Below, one piece after another: positions 26,353-34,376 of a DNA stretch of 64,000 nt. Positions within the stretch are counted from its first letter, which is position 1. Each line of letters starts with the position of its first letter. Where the stretch lies: positions 3,782,001 through 3,846,000 of the forward strand of contig NZ_CP027858.1 of assembly GCF_005519465.1 (NCBI RefSeq). The letters run 5' to 3'. The position numbers were made by a program, and so were the translations under genes. Source of the DNA: Streptomyces clavuligerus. GTDB lineage: Bacteria; Actinomycetota; Actinomycetes; Streptomycetales; Streptomycetaceae. The notes beneath the pieces were generated by a model, which saw only the letters and a program-made list of their open reading frames with translations, had not been told where the DNA came from and did not search any database.

Positions 26353-27238
26353 GTGAGCAACCTGAAGGTCTTCAGGGTGAGAGGCGGGCAGGCGACGGAA
26401 GTGCCGGGGGCGGCCGTGGTGGATGCAAATCGACGGTGGCTGATTATCTCCCTCCAGGCATCGATAAAGCGCCATCCATCGAGTGAGAGGCAGAACCAAG
26501 TTCGGCCAGAAAATCAGGGTGTTCGCTCAGTTCAGAGAAGAGGTGGTCACGCAGGCGCTGTCGTACCTGGCCTGGCTGAACGACAGCCAGTCGGAGTTCG
26601 AGGGCCTGGTGCGGGAGCGGCTCGGCGCGGAGGCGGCCAGGTCGGTGGACTGGAGCCGTCCGCGGATCGTGTGCGTGGCGGGGGACTTCACGCCGCACAC
26701 GCTGGTGGCGCTGGAGATGATCCGGCAGCGGATCGATCTGGTGGCGTACCGGGTGTTCGAGGACGTGGTCACGCTGCGGCTGGTGGCCTCCTTCACCGGC
26801 CCGTCCGGCGCTCCGGTCGTCCCTCGCTCTCGTACCGCGCCCGGGGTGGCCTCGTCGGTGGAGGAGGTGCGGGCTTCCGGTGGGGTCAAAACGGTGCCGG
26901 AGTACCTGGATGCCTCGCCGCAGGAGTTGAAGAACCTGTTCGCCGATCTGGACGCGGTGCTGATGGAGTCGGGGTCGGTGCAGCGGGAGACGCTGCAGCG
27001 CTACATCGCGTACCGGCGGATCAAGAACGTCGCGTCGGTGAAGGTCCTGCCCCGGAAGCGGACCCTGGTGGTGGTGCTGAAGGTGGACCCGGACTCGGTG
27101 GAGCTGATCGAGGGCTTCACCCGGGATGTCCGCAGTATCGGGTTCCACGGCACGGGGGATCTGGAGGTACGGATCAGATCCCATGCCGATCTGGAGCGGG
27201 CCAGGGAGCTGATCCGGCGGAGCGTCGAGGCCGGCTGA
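26353..27238 (+). pseudogene. Broken DUF5655/NucS-like nuclease gene
   Basis: The GTG at 26353, behind GAGGGAGGCAG, starts a typical N-terminus, SNLKVFRVRGGQATEVPGAAV. After about 70 bp similarity stops, and the rest of the family pattern resumes in another frame from about 26510 (ALSYLAWLNDSQSEF, RIVCVAGDFTPHTL, then VKVDPDSVELI, GFTRDVRSIG and TGDLEVRIRS at the end). The missing 60–70 residues should contain the nuclease core with the D and E-x-K residues. The gene is therefore inactivated by deletion plus frameshift. The distal part alone is open from 26483. It lies exactly where the defence island gives way to the conjugation module. Confidence 0.75.
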
Positions 27239-27335
27239 CCCCGGGCACACATGCTGAGGGCGGTTGCCGTACCCCGGACCACCGGGTCGGCGACCGCCCT
27301 CTTCTCGTTCCGCCCCGGTCGGGGCGGGGGTCTTC

Positions 27336-28085
27336 TCACTGCTCCGGTCCGGCGAGGTCGAGGTCGCCCTGGGTGAGGACGGCTTCGCGCAGGCGCTGTT
27401 CGGCGATGTCGGCGTAGTGGTCGGAGAGTTCGACGCCGACGAAGGAGCGGCCTTCGAGGAGGGCGGCGACGCCGGTGGTGCCGGAGCCGGTGAAGGGGTC
27501 GAGGACGGTGCCGCCGGGGCGGGCGACCTGGACGAGCTGGCGCATCACCTCGACGGGCTTCTGGGTGATGTGGACGCGGTCCTTGCGGGGCTGGGAGGCG
27601 ATGTAGTGGCCGGGGAGGTAGAGGTCCCGGGTCTTGTCGAGGGTGCCCTTCACGCCCCAGAGGATGAACTCCGAGTCCTGCTTCGGGCCTCCCTTGCGGG
27701 GGCGGGAGGCGGGCTTGATCCAGGGGATGGTGCCGGACCAGGTCCAGCCCGCCATCTGGAGCGCGTCCGAGGTCGTCGGCTCCTGGCGCCAGTCGGTGAA
27801 CACCATCACCACGGCGTGCTCGCGGGCGGCCCGGTAGGACTCGGTCAGCAGCGCGGTCAGCCACGCCCGGTACGAGCGCTGGTCGCGGTTCTCGCCGGGG
27901 AAGTTGGCCAGGTCGTGGCCGGCGTCCCCGCTGGTGTACTTCGCGCGGGCCGTACGGGCAGTGCGCTCCGACGACGTCCGCCCGCCGGAGTTGTACGGCG
28001 GGTCCGTGATCACGGCGTCGACGGACTCATCGGGCAGGGACTTCAGGACGGTGAGCGCGTCGCCTCGGTGCAGGGTGTACGGCAC
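27336..28085 (-). CDS. Beta-class N4/N6 DNA methyltransferase
   Basis: A 249-aa SAM-dependent DNA methylase. Motif IV DPPY (28–31) comes before motif I DPFTGSGTTG near residue 200, the order of the beta class (N4-cytosine or N6-adenine). Other visible parts are MVFTDWRQ and the QKPVEVM box. GTG 28085 with GAAGGAGAA 6 bp upstream is clearly the start; the longer frame upstream has no support. There is no linked restriction enzyme, so it is an orphan, likely protecting the element after entry or marking its own DNA. It is divergent from the conjugation operon across 540 bp. Confidence 0.85.
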   Translation of the reverse strand: MPYTLHRGDALTVLKSLPDESVDAVITDPPYNSGGRTSSERTARTARAKYTSGDAGHDLANFPGENRDQRSYRAWLTALLTESYRAAREHAVVMVFTDWRQEPTTSDALQMAGWTWSGTIPWIKPASRPRKGGPKQDSEFILWGVKGTLDKTRDLYLPGHYIASQPRKDRVHITQKPVEVMRQLVQVARPGGTVLDPFTGSGTTGVAALLEGRSFVGVELSDHYADIAEQRLREAVLTQGDLDLAGPEQ

Positions 28086-28202
28086 GGCGGATTCTCCTTC
28101 GGAAAGACGGCTGAACGCCCGCCCATTCACTCAGCGCATGCGGGCGCGGCCCGCTCAAACACCCTGTCCGGGGCGAGCGGTGCCCGAACGGTAGCCGTCT
28201 TT

Positions 28203-28257
28203 CCCGGCCGCACCCAATGGCGTGTTCCGGGTTTCCGGGGTCGTTTGGTGCGGCCGG
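28203..28257. promoter_or_regulatory. Inverted pair of a dispersed CCGGCCGCACC motif
   Basis: CCGGCCGCACC (28204–28214) and its reverse complement (28247–28257) face each other across 32 bp in the control region between the methyltransferase and the conjugation operon. Each is followed outward or inward by C/A-AAT/C. The same motif recurs at 36783–36800 and, altered, at 45066–45084 and 57659–57677. Likely a regulator or Rep binding site. Confidence 0.5.
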
Positions 28258-28442
28258 ATTTCCCTCCTACAGTCCCGTCGTGTTCGCCGCTCCGGGCCCT
28301 GCCCAGAGGGCGGTTGAGCTGTGCTGTTGCGTGCTGCCCCGTCCAGCGGACGAGGCGGCCGGGCCTATGCGATGGGGGCTTTTTCTGTGTGGCGGGTGAG
28401 ATTACGAGGGCGGCTTGCTGCCGCCTCTGAATGGACGGGCCG

Positions 28443-28473
28443 GGCGTCCGGGAGTTAGCCGCTCCCGGGTGCC
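28443..28473 (+). promoter_or_regulatory. Conserved leader hairpin, copy 1
   Basis: Stem of 12 pairs: GGCGT-CCGGGAG, loop TTAGCCG, CTCCCGG-GTGCC. A second copy with an identical loop and compensating base changes lies at 58986–59016 on the minus strand, upstream of the opposite operon. Confidence 0.65.
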
Positions 28474-28523
28474 TCCCGGCCCTTCTTCTCTCCTTTTCTT
28501 CTTTGACCCGTCCGACTTCCGGT

Positions 28524-28543
28524 GGCCCTTTTCGACGAGAACG
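28524..28543 (+). promoter_or_regulatory. Conserved 14-mer TTTTCGACGAGAAC, copy 1
   Basis: GGCCC followed by TTTTCGACGAGAAC, about 50 bp after the leader hairpin and 80 bp before the first conjugation gene. The identical 14-mer sits in the same order, hairpin then 14-mer, before the leftward operon (58923–58936, minus strand). Confidence 0.6.
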
Positions 28544-28625
28544 CCGGGGCCGGGCGGCCTACACGCAAGGAGCCGTCGATGCGGCATGCCCAGATACGCC
28601 CCTCGCCCCATTCGGCGGGGCGGTC

Positions 28626-29747
28626 GTGAAGAAGGTCGCGGTGATCGCGGGCGGGGTCGCGCTGGCCCCGCTGCTGCTGATCGCCCCCATCGCCGTCGCC
28701 CTGACCGGCGCGAGCAGCGCCCAGGCCACGTGCGACACCGGTGCACAGGGTGTGGATACCGGGGCGGTGGCCGCGCAGGTGGAGTCGATCCTGAACGGCG
28801 GTGACGGGGACGGTGCTTCGGTGCCGGGCCTGACGAGCCCGAAGGAGCAGATCCCGCACGCGCGGACGATCCAGGCGACCGGGGTGGCGATGAAGGTCCC
28901 GGTCCGCGGGCAGATCGTCGCCCTGGCCACCGCGATGCAGGAGTCCGGCCTCCGGAACCTCGACTACGGCGACCGGGACTCGCTCGGCTTGTTCCAGCAG
29001 CGCCCGTCGATGGGCTGGGGCACTCCGGAGCAGGTGCGGGACCCGGTGCACGCGTCCACGAAGTTCTACGAGGGTCTGCTCAAGGTCCGGGGCTGGGAGT
29101 CGATGACCGTCACCCAGGCCGCCCAAACGGTGCAACTCTCCGGTTTCCCAGACGCGTACGCGAAGTGGGAGCCGCTGGCCACCGCGCTGCAGAAAGCCCT
29201 CGCCCCCACCCTCACCAACGACGGTGCCGGGGGCGAGGTCGGCGGCCCGGGTGGTCCGGGTGCTCCCTCCGGTTGTGGTCCCGGGGGTGACGGGTCGGAG
29301 TTCGGTCCGATTCCAGCCGGGGTGCTGCCGAAGGGGTACGAGATCCCGAAGGACGCGCCGAAGTCGGTGCAGACCGCGATCCGCTGGGGCCTCGGCGCGC
29401 TGGGCACCCCGTACCAGTGGGGCGGAACCTGTTCCGCGCCTCGGGGGCAGGATCCGATGGGGCGGTGCGACTGCTCGTCCCTGATGCAGGCCGCGTACAA
29501 GGCCGGCGGCGTCACCCTCACCCGGACCACGTACACCCAGGTCAAGGAGGGCAAGCCGGTCAGCGCGACGGCGCTGAAGCCCGGTGACCTGCTGTTCACC
29601 CGGGGCACGGCCCAGGTGCCGGAGCACGTCGGTCTGTTCATCGGCTCCGGGCTGATCCTGCACTCGCCCCGTACCGGCGACGTCGTGAAGATCGCCACGC
29701 TCGCCGAGTGGCGGCCGGACATCCTCGCCGCCCGCCGCGTCGTCTGA
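28626..29747 (+). CDS. Conjugative peptidoglycan hydrolase (lytic transglycosylase + NlpC/P60)
   Basis: A 373-aa secreted or membrane-anchored cell-wall enzyme that should open a path for the transfer channel. GTG 28626 gives a proper N-terminal membrane segment (KKVAVIAGGVALAPLLLIAPIAVAL). A lysozyme-like region follows with AMQESGLRNL and SLGLFQQRPS, then a Gly/Pro linker with Cys, then an NlpC/P60 domain: YQWGGTC, catalytic Cys in CDCSSLMQ, His in PEHVGLFIG and HSPR. It opens the rightward operon. Two-domain hydrolases of this kind are standard in Gram-positive type IV systems (VirB1-like). Confidence 0.85.
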   Translation: MKKVAVIAGGVALAPLLLIAPIAVALTGASSAQATCDTGAQGVDTGAVAAQVESILNGGDGDGASVPGLTSPKEQIPHARTIQATGVAMKVPVRGQIVALATAMQESGLRNLDYGDRDSLGLFQQRPSMGWGTPEQVRDPVHASTKFYEGLLKVRGWESMTVTQAAQTVQLSGFPDAYAKWEPLATALQKALAPTLTNDGAGGEVGGPGGPGAPSGCGPGGDGSEFGPIPAGVLPKGYEIPKDAPKSVQTAIRWGLGALGTPYQWGGTCSAPRGQDPMGRCDCSSLMQAAYKAGGVTLTRTTYTQVKEGKPVSATALKPGDLLFTRGTAQVPEHVGLFIGSGLILHSPRTGDVVKIATLAEWRPDILAARRVV

Positions 29748-29823
29748 CGCGCCCCTCCCCTCCCCCTCTCCTCTCTCCCTCTTCCTCCCGGGCATCCCTA
29801 TGCCCTGAAACAGGAGTCTTGCA

Positions 29824-30132
29824 GTGAATGTCAGCCAGTCGGGTCAGTTCCTGGCCTTCAACCCCGGTATCAAGCCCGCGGACGGCGGCCTGCCGGGCCT
29901 GGACGTCCTGAAGGACGTCATCAGCTCCATCAACCTCTTCGGGATCATCGCAGTCGTCGGCGCGCTCGCGGTGTCGGCGCTGGTGTGGGCGTGGGGTCAC
30001 CACTCCGGTGGTCACCAGGCCGAGGCGAACGGCAAGAAGGGCACGGTCGTCGCCGCCGGCTGCGCCCTGCTGCTGGGCGCCGCGAACGGGATCGTCAGCT
30101 TCTTCTCCGCGATGGGCACCCAGGTCAACTAA
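29824..30132 (+). CDS. Small two-TM protein, VirB2/pilin-like
   Basis: A 102-aa protein with two membrane helices (INLFGIIAVVGALAVSALVWAW and VVAAGCALLLGAANGIVSFF) separated by a short polar loop, HHSGGHQAEANGKKG. Size and topology match VirB2/TrbC-type subunits of type IV secretion systems. GTG start with CAGGAG 8 bp upstream. Its stop overlaps the next ATG. Function inferred from shape and operon position only. Confidence 0.65.
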   Translation: MNVSQSGQFLAFNPGIKPADGGLPGLDVLKDVISSINLFGIIAVVGALAVSALVWAWGHHSGGHQAEANGKKGTVVAAGCALLLGAANGIVSFFSAMGTQVN

Positions 30133-30857
30133 TGCCCACCTCTCAGAAGGAACGTTCCTCTCGCCGGAGGGCCACTCCCTCCCGGGGTCCGCTGGTGGCG
30201 GGCCCGGGGTCTTCGGTGCTGCACCGGTCGTTGATCGTGGCGGTGGTGCTGGCGCTGCTGACTGCGGTCGCCGGGCTGGTCGCCTACCTCACCCGCGACG
30301 AGCCCGCCAGCACCGCCGAGCGGGGCGCGGTGCCGGAGACCCGGCAGTCGGCCCCGCCGGCACCGGCCCCGGTGAAGGCTCCGAAAGGGGGCCAGGTGGC
30401 GGCGCCCGTGAAGACCACGGATCCGGTGGTGTTCGCCAAGGCGGTGGCGAAGGTCCTGTGGTCCTACGACACCCGCCGCCTCTCCCAGCCCGAGCACGTC
30501 GCCGGGCTCAAGCGCTGGATGACGGCGGAGAAGAAGTACGCCGACTGGGCCTCGGTGGCTGACCTGGTGCCGGATCCGGTGCTGTGGTCGCGGATGGGCG
30601 ACCAGGCCCAGTACGCAACCGCCGTCATCGGGGAGGGTCACTTCCCGCAGGCGTTCAAGACCGCCCTCGCAGGCGATCCGGGGGCGATCACCGACGCGTA
30701 CATCTACGCCGTCACGGTCACCGGACGGCAGTCGATCGCCTGGACTGGCTCCGAGAAAGGCACCGGCGCCGAGGCCCGCTCCTCGACCCTCGCCGTCCAG
30801 TGCCGCCCCGACCAGGCGTGCCGTCTCGCGGCCGTCCTGCCCGCCACCGCCCCATGA
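30132..30857 (+). CDS. VirB8/TcpC-like conjugation protein
   Basis: A 241-aa protein with a basic N-terminus (SQKERSSRRRA), one membrane segment (SLIVAVVLALLTAVAGLVAYL), a Pro/Ala linker and a ~150-aa outer domain (FAKAVAKVLWSYDTR ... AYIYAVTVTGRQ). This layout is that of VirB8/TcpC scaffold proteins with an NTF2-like fold. The ATG at 30132 shares bases with the stop of the previous gene. It is assigned by topology and context. Confidence 0.6.
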   Translation: MPTSQKERSSRRRATPSRGPLVAGPGSSVLHRSLIVAVVLALLTAVAGLVAYLTRDEPASTAERGAVPETRQSAPPAPAPVKAPKGGQVAAPVKTTDPVVFAKAVAKVLWSYDTRRLSQPEHVAGLKRWMTAEKKYADWASVADLVPDPVLWSRMGDQAQYATAVIGEGHFPQAFKTALAGDPGAITDAYIYAVTVTGRQSIAWTGSEKGTGAEARSSTLAVQCRPDQACRLAAVLPATAP

Positions 30858-30875
30858 ACCGAAAGGAGGTGAACC

Positions 30876-32381
30876 ATGCCTTCAGCATGTGATCTTCCCC
30901 TGATGAACACGGTCTGCGACGCGGTCGGCGGCGTCGTCAGCGAGACCGGCCAGGCCGTCACCGACGGCATCGGCGCCTGGATCGCCAAGTCCATGGGCGA
31001 GATGGCCCAGGCCGCCGCCGACCTCGCCGCCCAGGCCGTAGACAAGACCACCGCCGTCGACCTCAACGCCACCTGGTTCCGCGAGAACTACGAACTCCTC
31101 CTCCCGATCGGCCTCGTGCTGATCGTCGGCACGTTCTGCCTGCAACTGATCCGGGCCGCCTGGCAGCAGGACGAGCGAGCCTTGTTCCAGGCGGTGACCG
31201 GCACGGTGACCGGCGTGTTCTTCGCGTTCGCCGCCATCGCCTGCACCACCGTCGCCCTCACCATCGTCGACGCCCTGTCCGCCGGGTTGTTCAAGGCGGC
31301 GAACAGCTCGGTGGACGATGCGATCCGCCGGCTGATCAAGGTCAACGGGTACGGGGCGATGTACGGGCTCGGCTGGGGGATCCCCGCGATCGTCGCCCTC
31401 GGCGCCACGATCGGCGCGTTCCTCTACTGGGCCGTCATGGTCGCCCGCAAGGTCGGTATTTTGATCCTGGTCACGCTCGCGGTGTTCGCCGGGGCGGGCG
31501 GCGGCTGGGAGGTCGCCCGCAGGTGGCGGCGCGGCTGGATCGAGGCCACCAGCTCCCTGGTCGTCTCCAAGCTGCTGATGACGATCGTGTTCCTGCTCGG
31601 CACGTCCGCGATGGGCAAGACCGACCCCTCCGACGGGCTGAGCGCGCTGTCGGACGCCATGGCCGGGATCGTGATCATGGTCCTCGTTCTGCTGTGCCCG
31701 TACGCGACGTACAAGTTCGTGCACTGGGCGGCCGAGGGCGGCGGGCAGGACGATCTGCACCGCACCGGCGTGGCCGGTGTGGCGGTCGCGGCCGGGGCGG
31801 CGAAGACCGCCGGGCAGCTCGCCATGCAGGCCAGCACGGGGATGCCCGCCCCCCAGGGTCCGGCCAAGGTCTCCGGCCAGGGCGCCGGGGGCGTCGCCTC
31901 CGGGATCAACCCTGCCGGAAGCAGCGACACCTCTCCGGAGGGGATCTCCGGGGACGAGCCGCCGCAGACCACCTTCCGGTTCGGCGAAGACCCGAACGCC
32001 ACCGGCGATAAGGGCCAGCCACTGATCCGCCGGCCCCGCGCCGACGGCGACCGCGGGCAGCCGCTCATCCAGCGCCCCGGTGGCGGTGCGGGTACTGGGT
32101 CCGGCGGTGGGGTGACCGGGCCAGCGACCGGAGCGACCAGTGCCCCCGCCTCCTCCGCGTCAGGCTCCGGACCGGCGGCCTCGGGCCCGAGCGGGACGGC
32201 GACCGCCACCGGTCCGGCAGCTACAGGGGCACCGACCGGTCCGCCCCCGGTGATCCAGGCGGTGACCGGCCCGTCGGCCGCGCCCCGGCCGCCGGCTCCG
32301 CCTGGGCTGAGTCCGCAGGGCGGTACGACCCCGGCCCGGTGGGTCTACCCGGCGCCGCCCACCGGCACGGACCGGTCCTGA
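30876..32381 (+). CDS. VirB6/TrbL-like polytopic channel protein
   Basis: A 501-aa membrane protein. An N-terminal helical ectodomain (residues 1–~65) is followed by about six membrane segments, e.g. LLLPIGLVLIVGTFCLQLI, FFAFAAIACTTVALTIV, ILILVTLAVFAGAGGG and IVIMVLVLLCPYATYKFVHW. The last ~190 residues are a disordered Gly/Pro/Thr tail. The layout matches VirB6/TrbL proteins that line the transfer channel. A perfect AAGGAGGTGA ribosome site 6 bp upstream suggests high expression. The embedded LIRRPRADGDRGQPLIQRP repeat in the tail is unusual. Confidence 0.75.
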   Translation: MPSACDLPLMNTVCDAVGGVVSETGQAVTDGIGAWIAKSMGEMAQAAADLAAQAVDKTTAVDLNATWFRENYELLLPIGLVLIVGTFCLQLIRAAWQQDERALFQAVTGTVTGVFFAFAAIACTTVALTIVDALSAGLFKAANSSVDDAIRRLIKVNGYGAMYGLGWGIPAIVALGATIGAFLYWAVMVARKVGILILVTLAVFAGAGGGWEVARRWRRGWIEATSSLVVSKLLMTIVFLLGTSAMGKTDPSDGLSALSDAMAGIVIMVLVLLCPYATYKFVHWAAEGGGQDDLHRTGVAGVAVAAGAAKTAGQLAMQASTGMPAPQGPAKVSGQGAGGVASGINPAGSSDTSPEGISGDEPPQTTFRFGEDPNATGDKGQPLIRRPRADGDRGQPLIQRPGGGAGTGSGGGVTGPATGATSAPASSASGSGPAASGPSGTATATGPAATGAPTGPPPVIQAVTGPSAAPRPPAPPGLSPQGGTTPARWVYPAPPTGTDRS

Positions 32382-32467
32382 CCAGGTGACCGGCACCCCT
32401 GGGGGCGGGCCCGTCGCCCGCCCCCAGGTCCCCCTTCTTCCCTCTTCCTCTTTGGACGGCTCCGCCC

Positions 32468-33937
32468 ATGCACCCTGACACCACCAGCTCTCCGGCTCCG
32501 GCGACGGTGAAGTTCCCCCACCGCTCCCGCCGGGGCATATTGCTCGGCCTCACCGCGCCGCAGCTCGTCGCCGTCGCCCTGACCGGCCTGCTCCTCCTCG
32601 CCGTACTCATGGCATCCGGCGTCCCCGGCGCACTGAAACTGATCCCGCTCTGGGCACTCATCCTGGCCGCCGTCTTCGTCCGCCACCGGGGGCGGTCGCT
32701 GGCCGACTGGGCCCCGATCGCCCTCCGGTACGCGTCCCGGCGGGCGAAGGGGCAGCTCGTGTGGCTGACCCGCCCCTCGACCCGGCCCCGGCGTGAGGGC
32801 CTGCTCCATCTCCCCGGCACCGCCGCCTCCCTCCGCGTCGTCACCTCCCCGGACCGGCGTACCGGCGCCGTCCACGATCCCCATCAGGGCACCCTGACCG
32901 CAGTGGTCCGGGTCGCGTCGCGGGCGTTCGCGCTGCTGGATCCGGCGGCGCAGAACCACAACGTCGCCGGCTGGGGCCGGACCCTGGCGGCGCTGTCGCG
33001 TACGGGGCATATCGCGCGGGTGCAGGTGCTGGAGCGGACGGTGCCGGACTCCGGGGACGCGCTCCAGCGGTACTGGTCGGAGTACGGCGACCCGTCCACC
33101 CATCTCGCCGGACCGGTCTACACCGACCTGCTGGCCGCCGCCGGACCGGCGGCGGCGCCGCACGAGAGCTACGTCGCCATCGCGCTGGATCTGAAGGCGG
33201 CCCGGCGTCTGGTCAACCAGGCCGGTGGCGGGCTGAGCGGGGCGTTCGCGGTGCTGACCCAGTTGACCGCGACGTTCGACCAGTCCGTCCGCAACGCCGG
33301 ACTCACCCCCGGCGGCTGGCTCTCGGCCCCGGAGATCGCCGCCGTGATCCGTACCGCGTACGACCCGAAGGCGGGCGCGGCGCTGGATCAGTGGTCGGCT
33401 TCCGACCGGGCGCAGGCCGATCCGGCGGCGGCGGGGCCGGTGGTGCTGGTGGAGAAGGCGGACCGGATCGAGACCGACTCGGCCCACCACGCCACGTTCT
33501 GGATCGAGAACTGGCCCCGCATCGAGACGAGTCCGGGTTTCCTGCACCAGCTCCTGTTCACTTCCGGCGTCCGGCGCACCCTCTCCCTGACCTACGCCCC
33601 GAAGGGCCTGGACGCGGCGCTGAAGGACGTACAGCGGAAGAAGGCCACCGTCATCGCGGATGCGACGGAACGGCAGCGCAAGGGGCAGGTCGACTCCGAG
33701 GAGGACTCGGTGGAGTACGCGGACATCAAGAACCGCGAGCGCGAGCTGATCGCCGGACACGCCGACGTCGCCCTCACCGGACTCGTGACCGTGTCCGCGG
33801 ACACCCCCGACCAGCTCAACTCCGCCTGCGCTGCGATCGAGACCGCGGCCGTGGCGGCTCTGGTCGATCTGCGTCCGCTGACCTGGCAGCAGGCCGAAGC
33901 GTTCACCAACGCCGCCCTTCCCCTCGCCCGCCCGTGA
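32468..33937 (+). CDS. SCO6880-type protein: VirB3/PrgI-like anchor plus VirB4 N-domain-like
   Basis: A 489-aa protein of the Streptomyces SCO6880 type. It begins with KFPHRSRRGILLGLTAPQ and two close membrane helices (about residues 30–80), as in PrgI/VirB3. The soluble remainder (WGRTLAALSRTGHIARVQVLERTVPD, LTAYDP-like EIAAVIRTAYDP, then GLVTVSADTPDQLN) resembles the N-terminal domain of VirB4/TraC ATPases. No P-loop is present. The following gene encodes a VirB4 motor lacking this domain, so the two together may rebuild VirB3-VirB4. Confidence 0.7.
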   Translation: MHPDTTSSPAPATVKFPHRSRRGILLGLTAPQLVAVALTGLLLLAVLMASGVPGALKLIPLWALILAAVFVRHRGRSLADWAPIALRYASRRAKGQLVWLTRPSTRPRREGLLHLPGTAASLRVVTSPDRRTGAVHDPHQGTLTAVVRVASRAFALLDPAAQNHNVAGWGRTLAALSRTGHIARVQVLERTVPDSGDALQRYWSEYGDPSTHLAGPVYTDLLAAAGPAAAPHESYVAIALDLKAARRLVNQAGGGLSGAFAVLTQLTATFDQSVRNAGLTPGGWLSAPEIAAVIRTAYDPKAGAALDQWSASDRAQADPAAAGPVVLVEKADRIETDSAHHATFWIENWPRIETSPGFLHQLLFTSGVRRTLSLTYAPKGLDAALKDVQRKKATVIADATERQRKGQVDSEEDSVEYADIKNRERELIAGHADVALTGLVTVSADTPDQLNSACAAIETAAVAALVDLRPLTWQQAEAFTNAALPLARP

Positions 33938-33952
33938 CCGGCAGAGATCCTG

Positions 33953-34360
33953 ATGCCGACCGATCTGGCGTTCGCCACCGAGGCCCTGGATTTCCACCGG
34001 GCGATCACCGTCCCCGACGGGCCTCTCGCCGCGTCCCGCGCGGAGCTGGACGCGCTCCATCAGCACTGCCTCGCTCTTTACGCCCTCCTCGACGCCCACA
34101 CCACCCGCACCACACCCGTCGACCGGGCCGGGGGCGAGGCGCTGAAGGCGGCGCGGGTGCGGCTGTGGCAGGCGGCCGAGCATCTGCACGCCGCCTGGCA
34201 CCGCGCCCCGGCCACCGACGCCGACCGGCTGCTGACCGCCGGCGGCTGCCGACCCCGGCTCCCCGTCTGCGGGCGGCGCCTGCGGATGTCCGTACGGGTC
34301 CGCCGCACCCACACCCCCGCCGAACTACGGGCCCCCTTCACCGGCCCCCACCACCTCTGA
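33953..34360 (+). CDS. Hypothetical 135-aa protein of the conjugation operon
   Basis: No family recognised. The N-terminal two thirds is helical and acidic (ELDALHQHCLALYALLDAHT), the C-terminal third rich in Arg and Cys (CRPRLPVCGRRLRMSVRVRR). No signal or membrane segment. It lies between the VirB3/4N-like gene and the VirB4 ATPase with short gaps, so it is probably co-expressed with the secretion machine. Confidence 0.65.
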   Translation: MPTDLAFATEALDFHRAITVPDGPLAASRAELDALHQHCLALYALLDAHTTRTTPVDRAGGEALKAARVRLWQAAEHLHAAWHRAPATDADRLLTAGGCRPRLPVCGRRLRMSVRVRRTHTPAELRAPFTGPHHL

Positions 34361-34376
34361 CCGACCGGAGTCACCG

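Larger units (their letters stand above)
28086..28625. other. 540-bp control and leader region of conjugation operon
   Basis: No gene is supported between the methyltransferase and the GTG at 28626. The region holds the inverted CCGGCCGCACC pair, a GAGGGCGGC/GCCGCCTC hairpin (28406–28427), the conserved leader hairpin (28443–28473) and the conserved 14-mer (28530–28543). A T-run follows GGGGGC at 28375–28384. The frame open from 28431 reads through these structures and is not protein-like. Confidence 0.55.

Noticed and set aside
26353..27417. 354-codon frame as one intact gene
   Set aside because: After about 24 codons it leaves the family pattern and becomes Gly/Arg low complexity; the family match continues in another frame.
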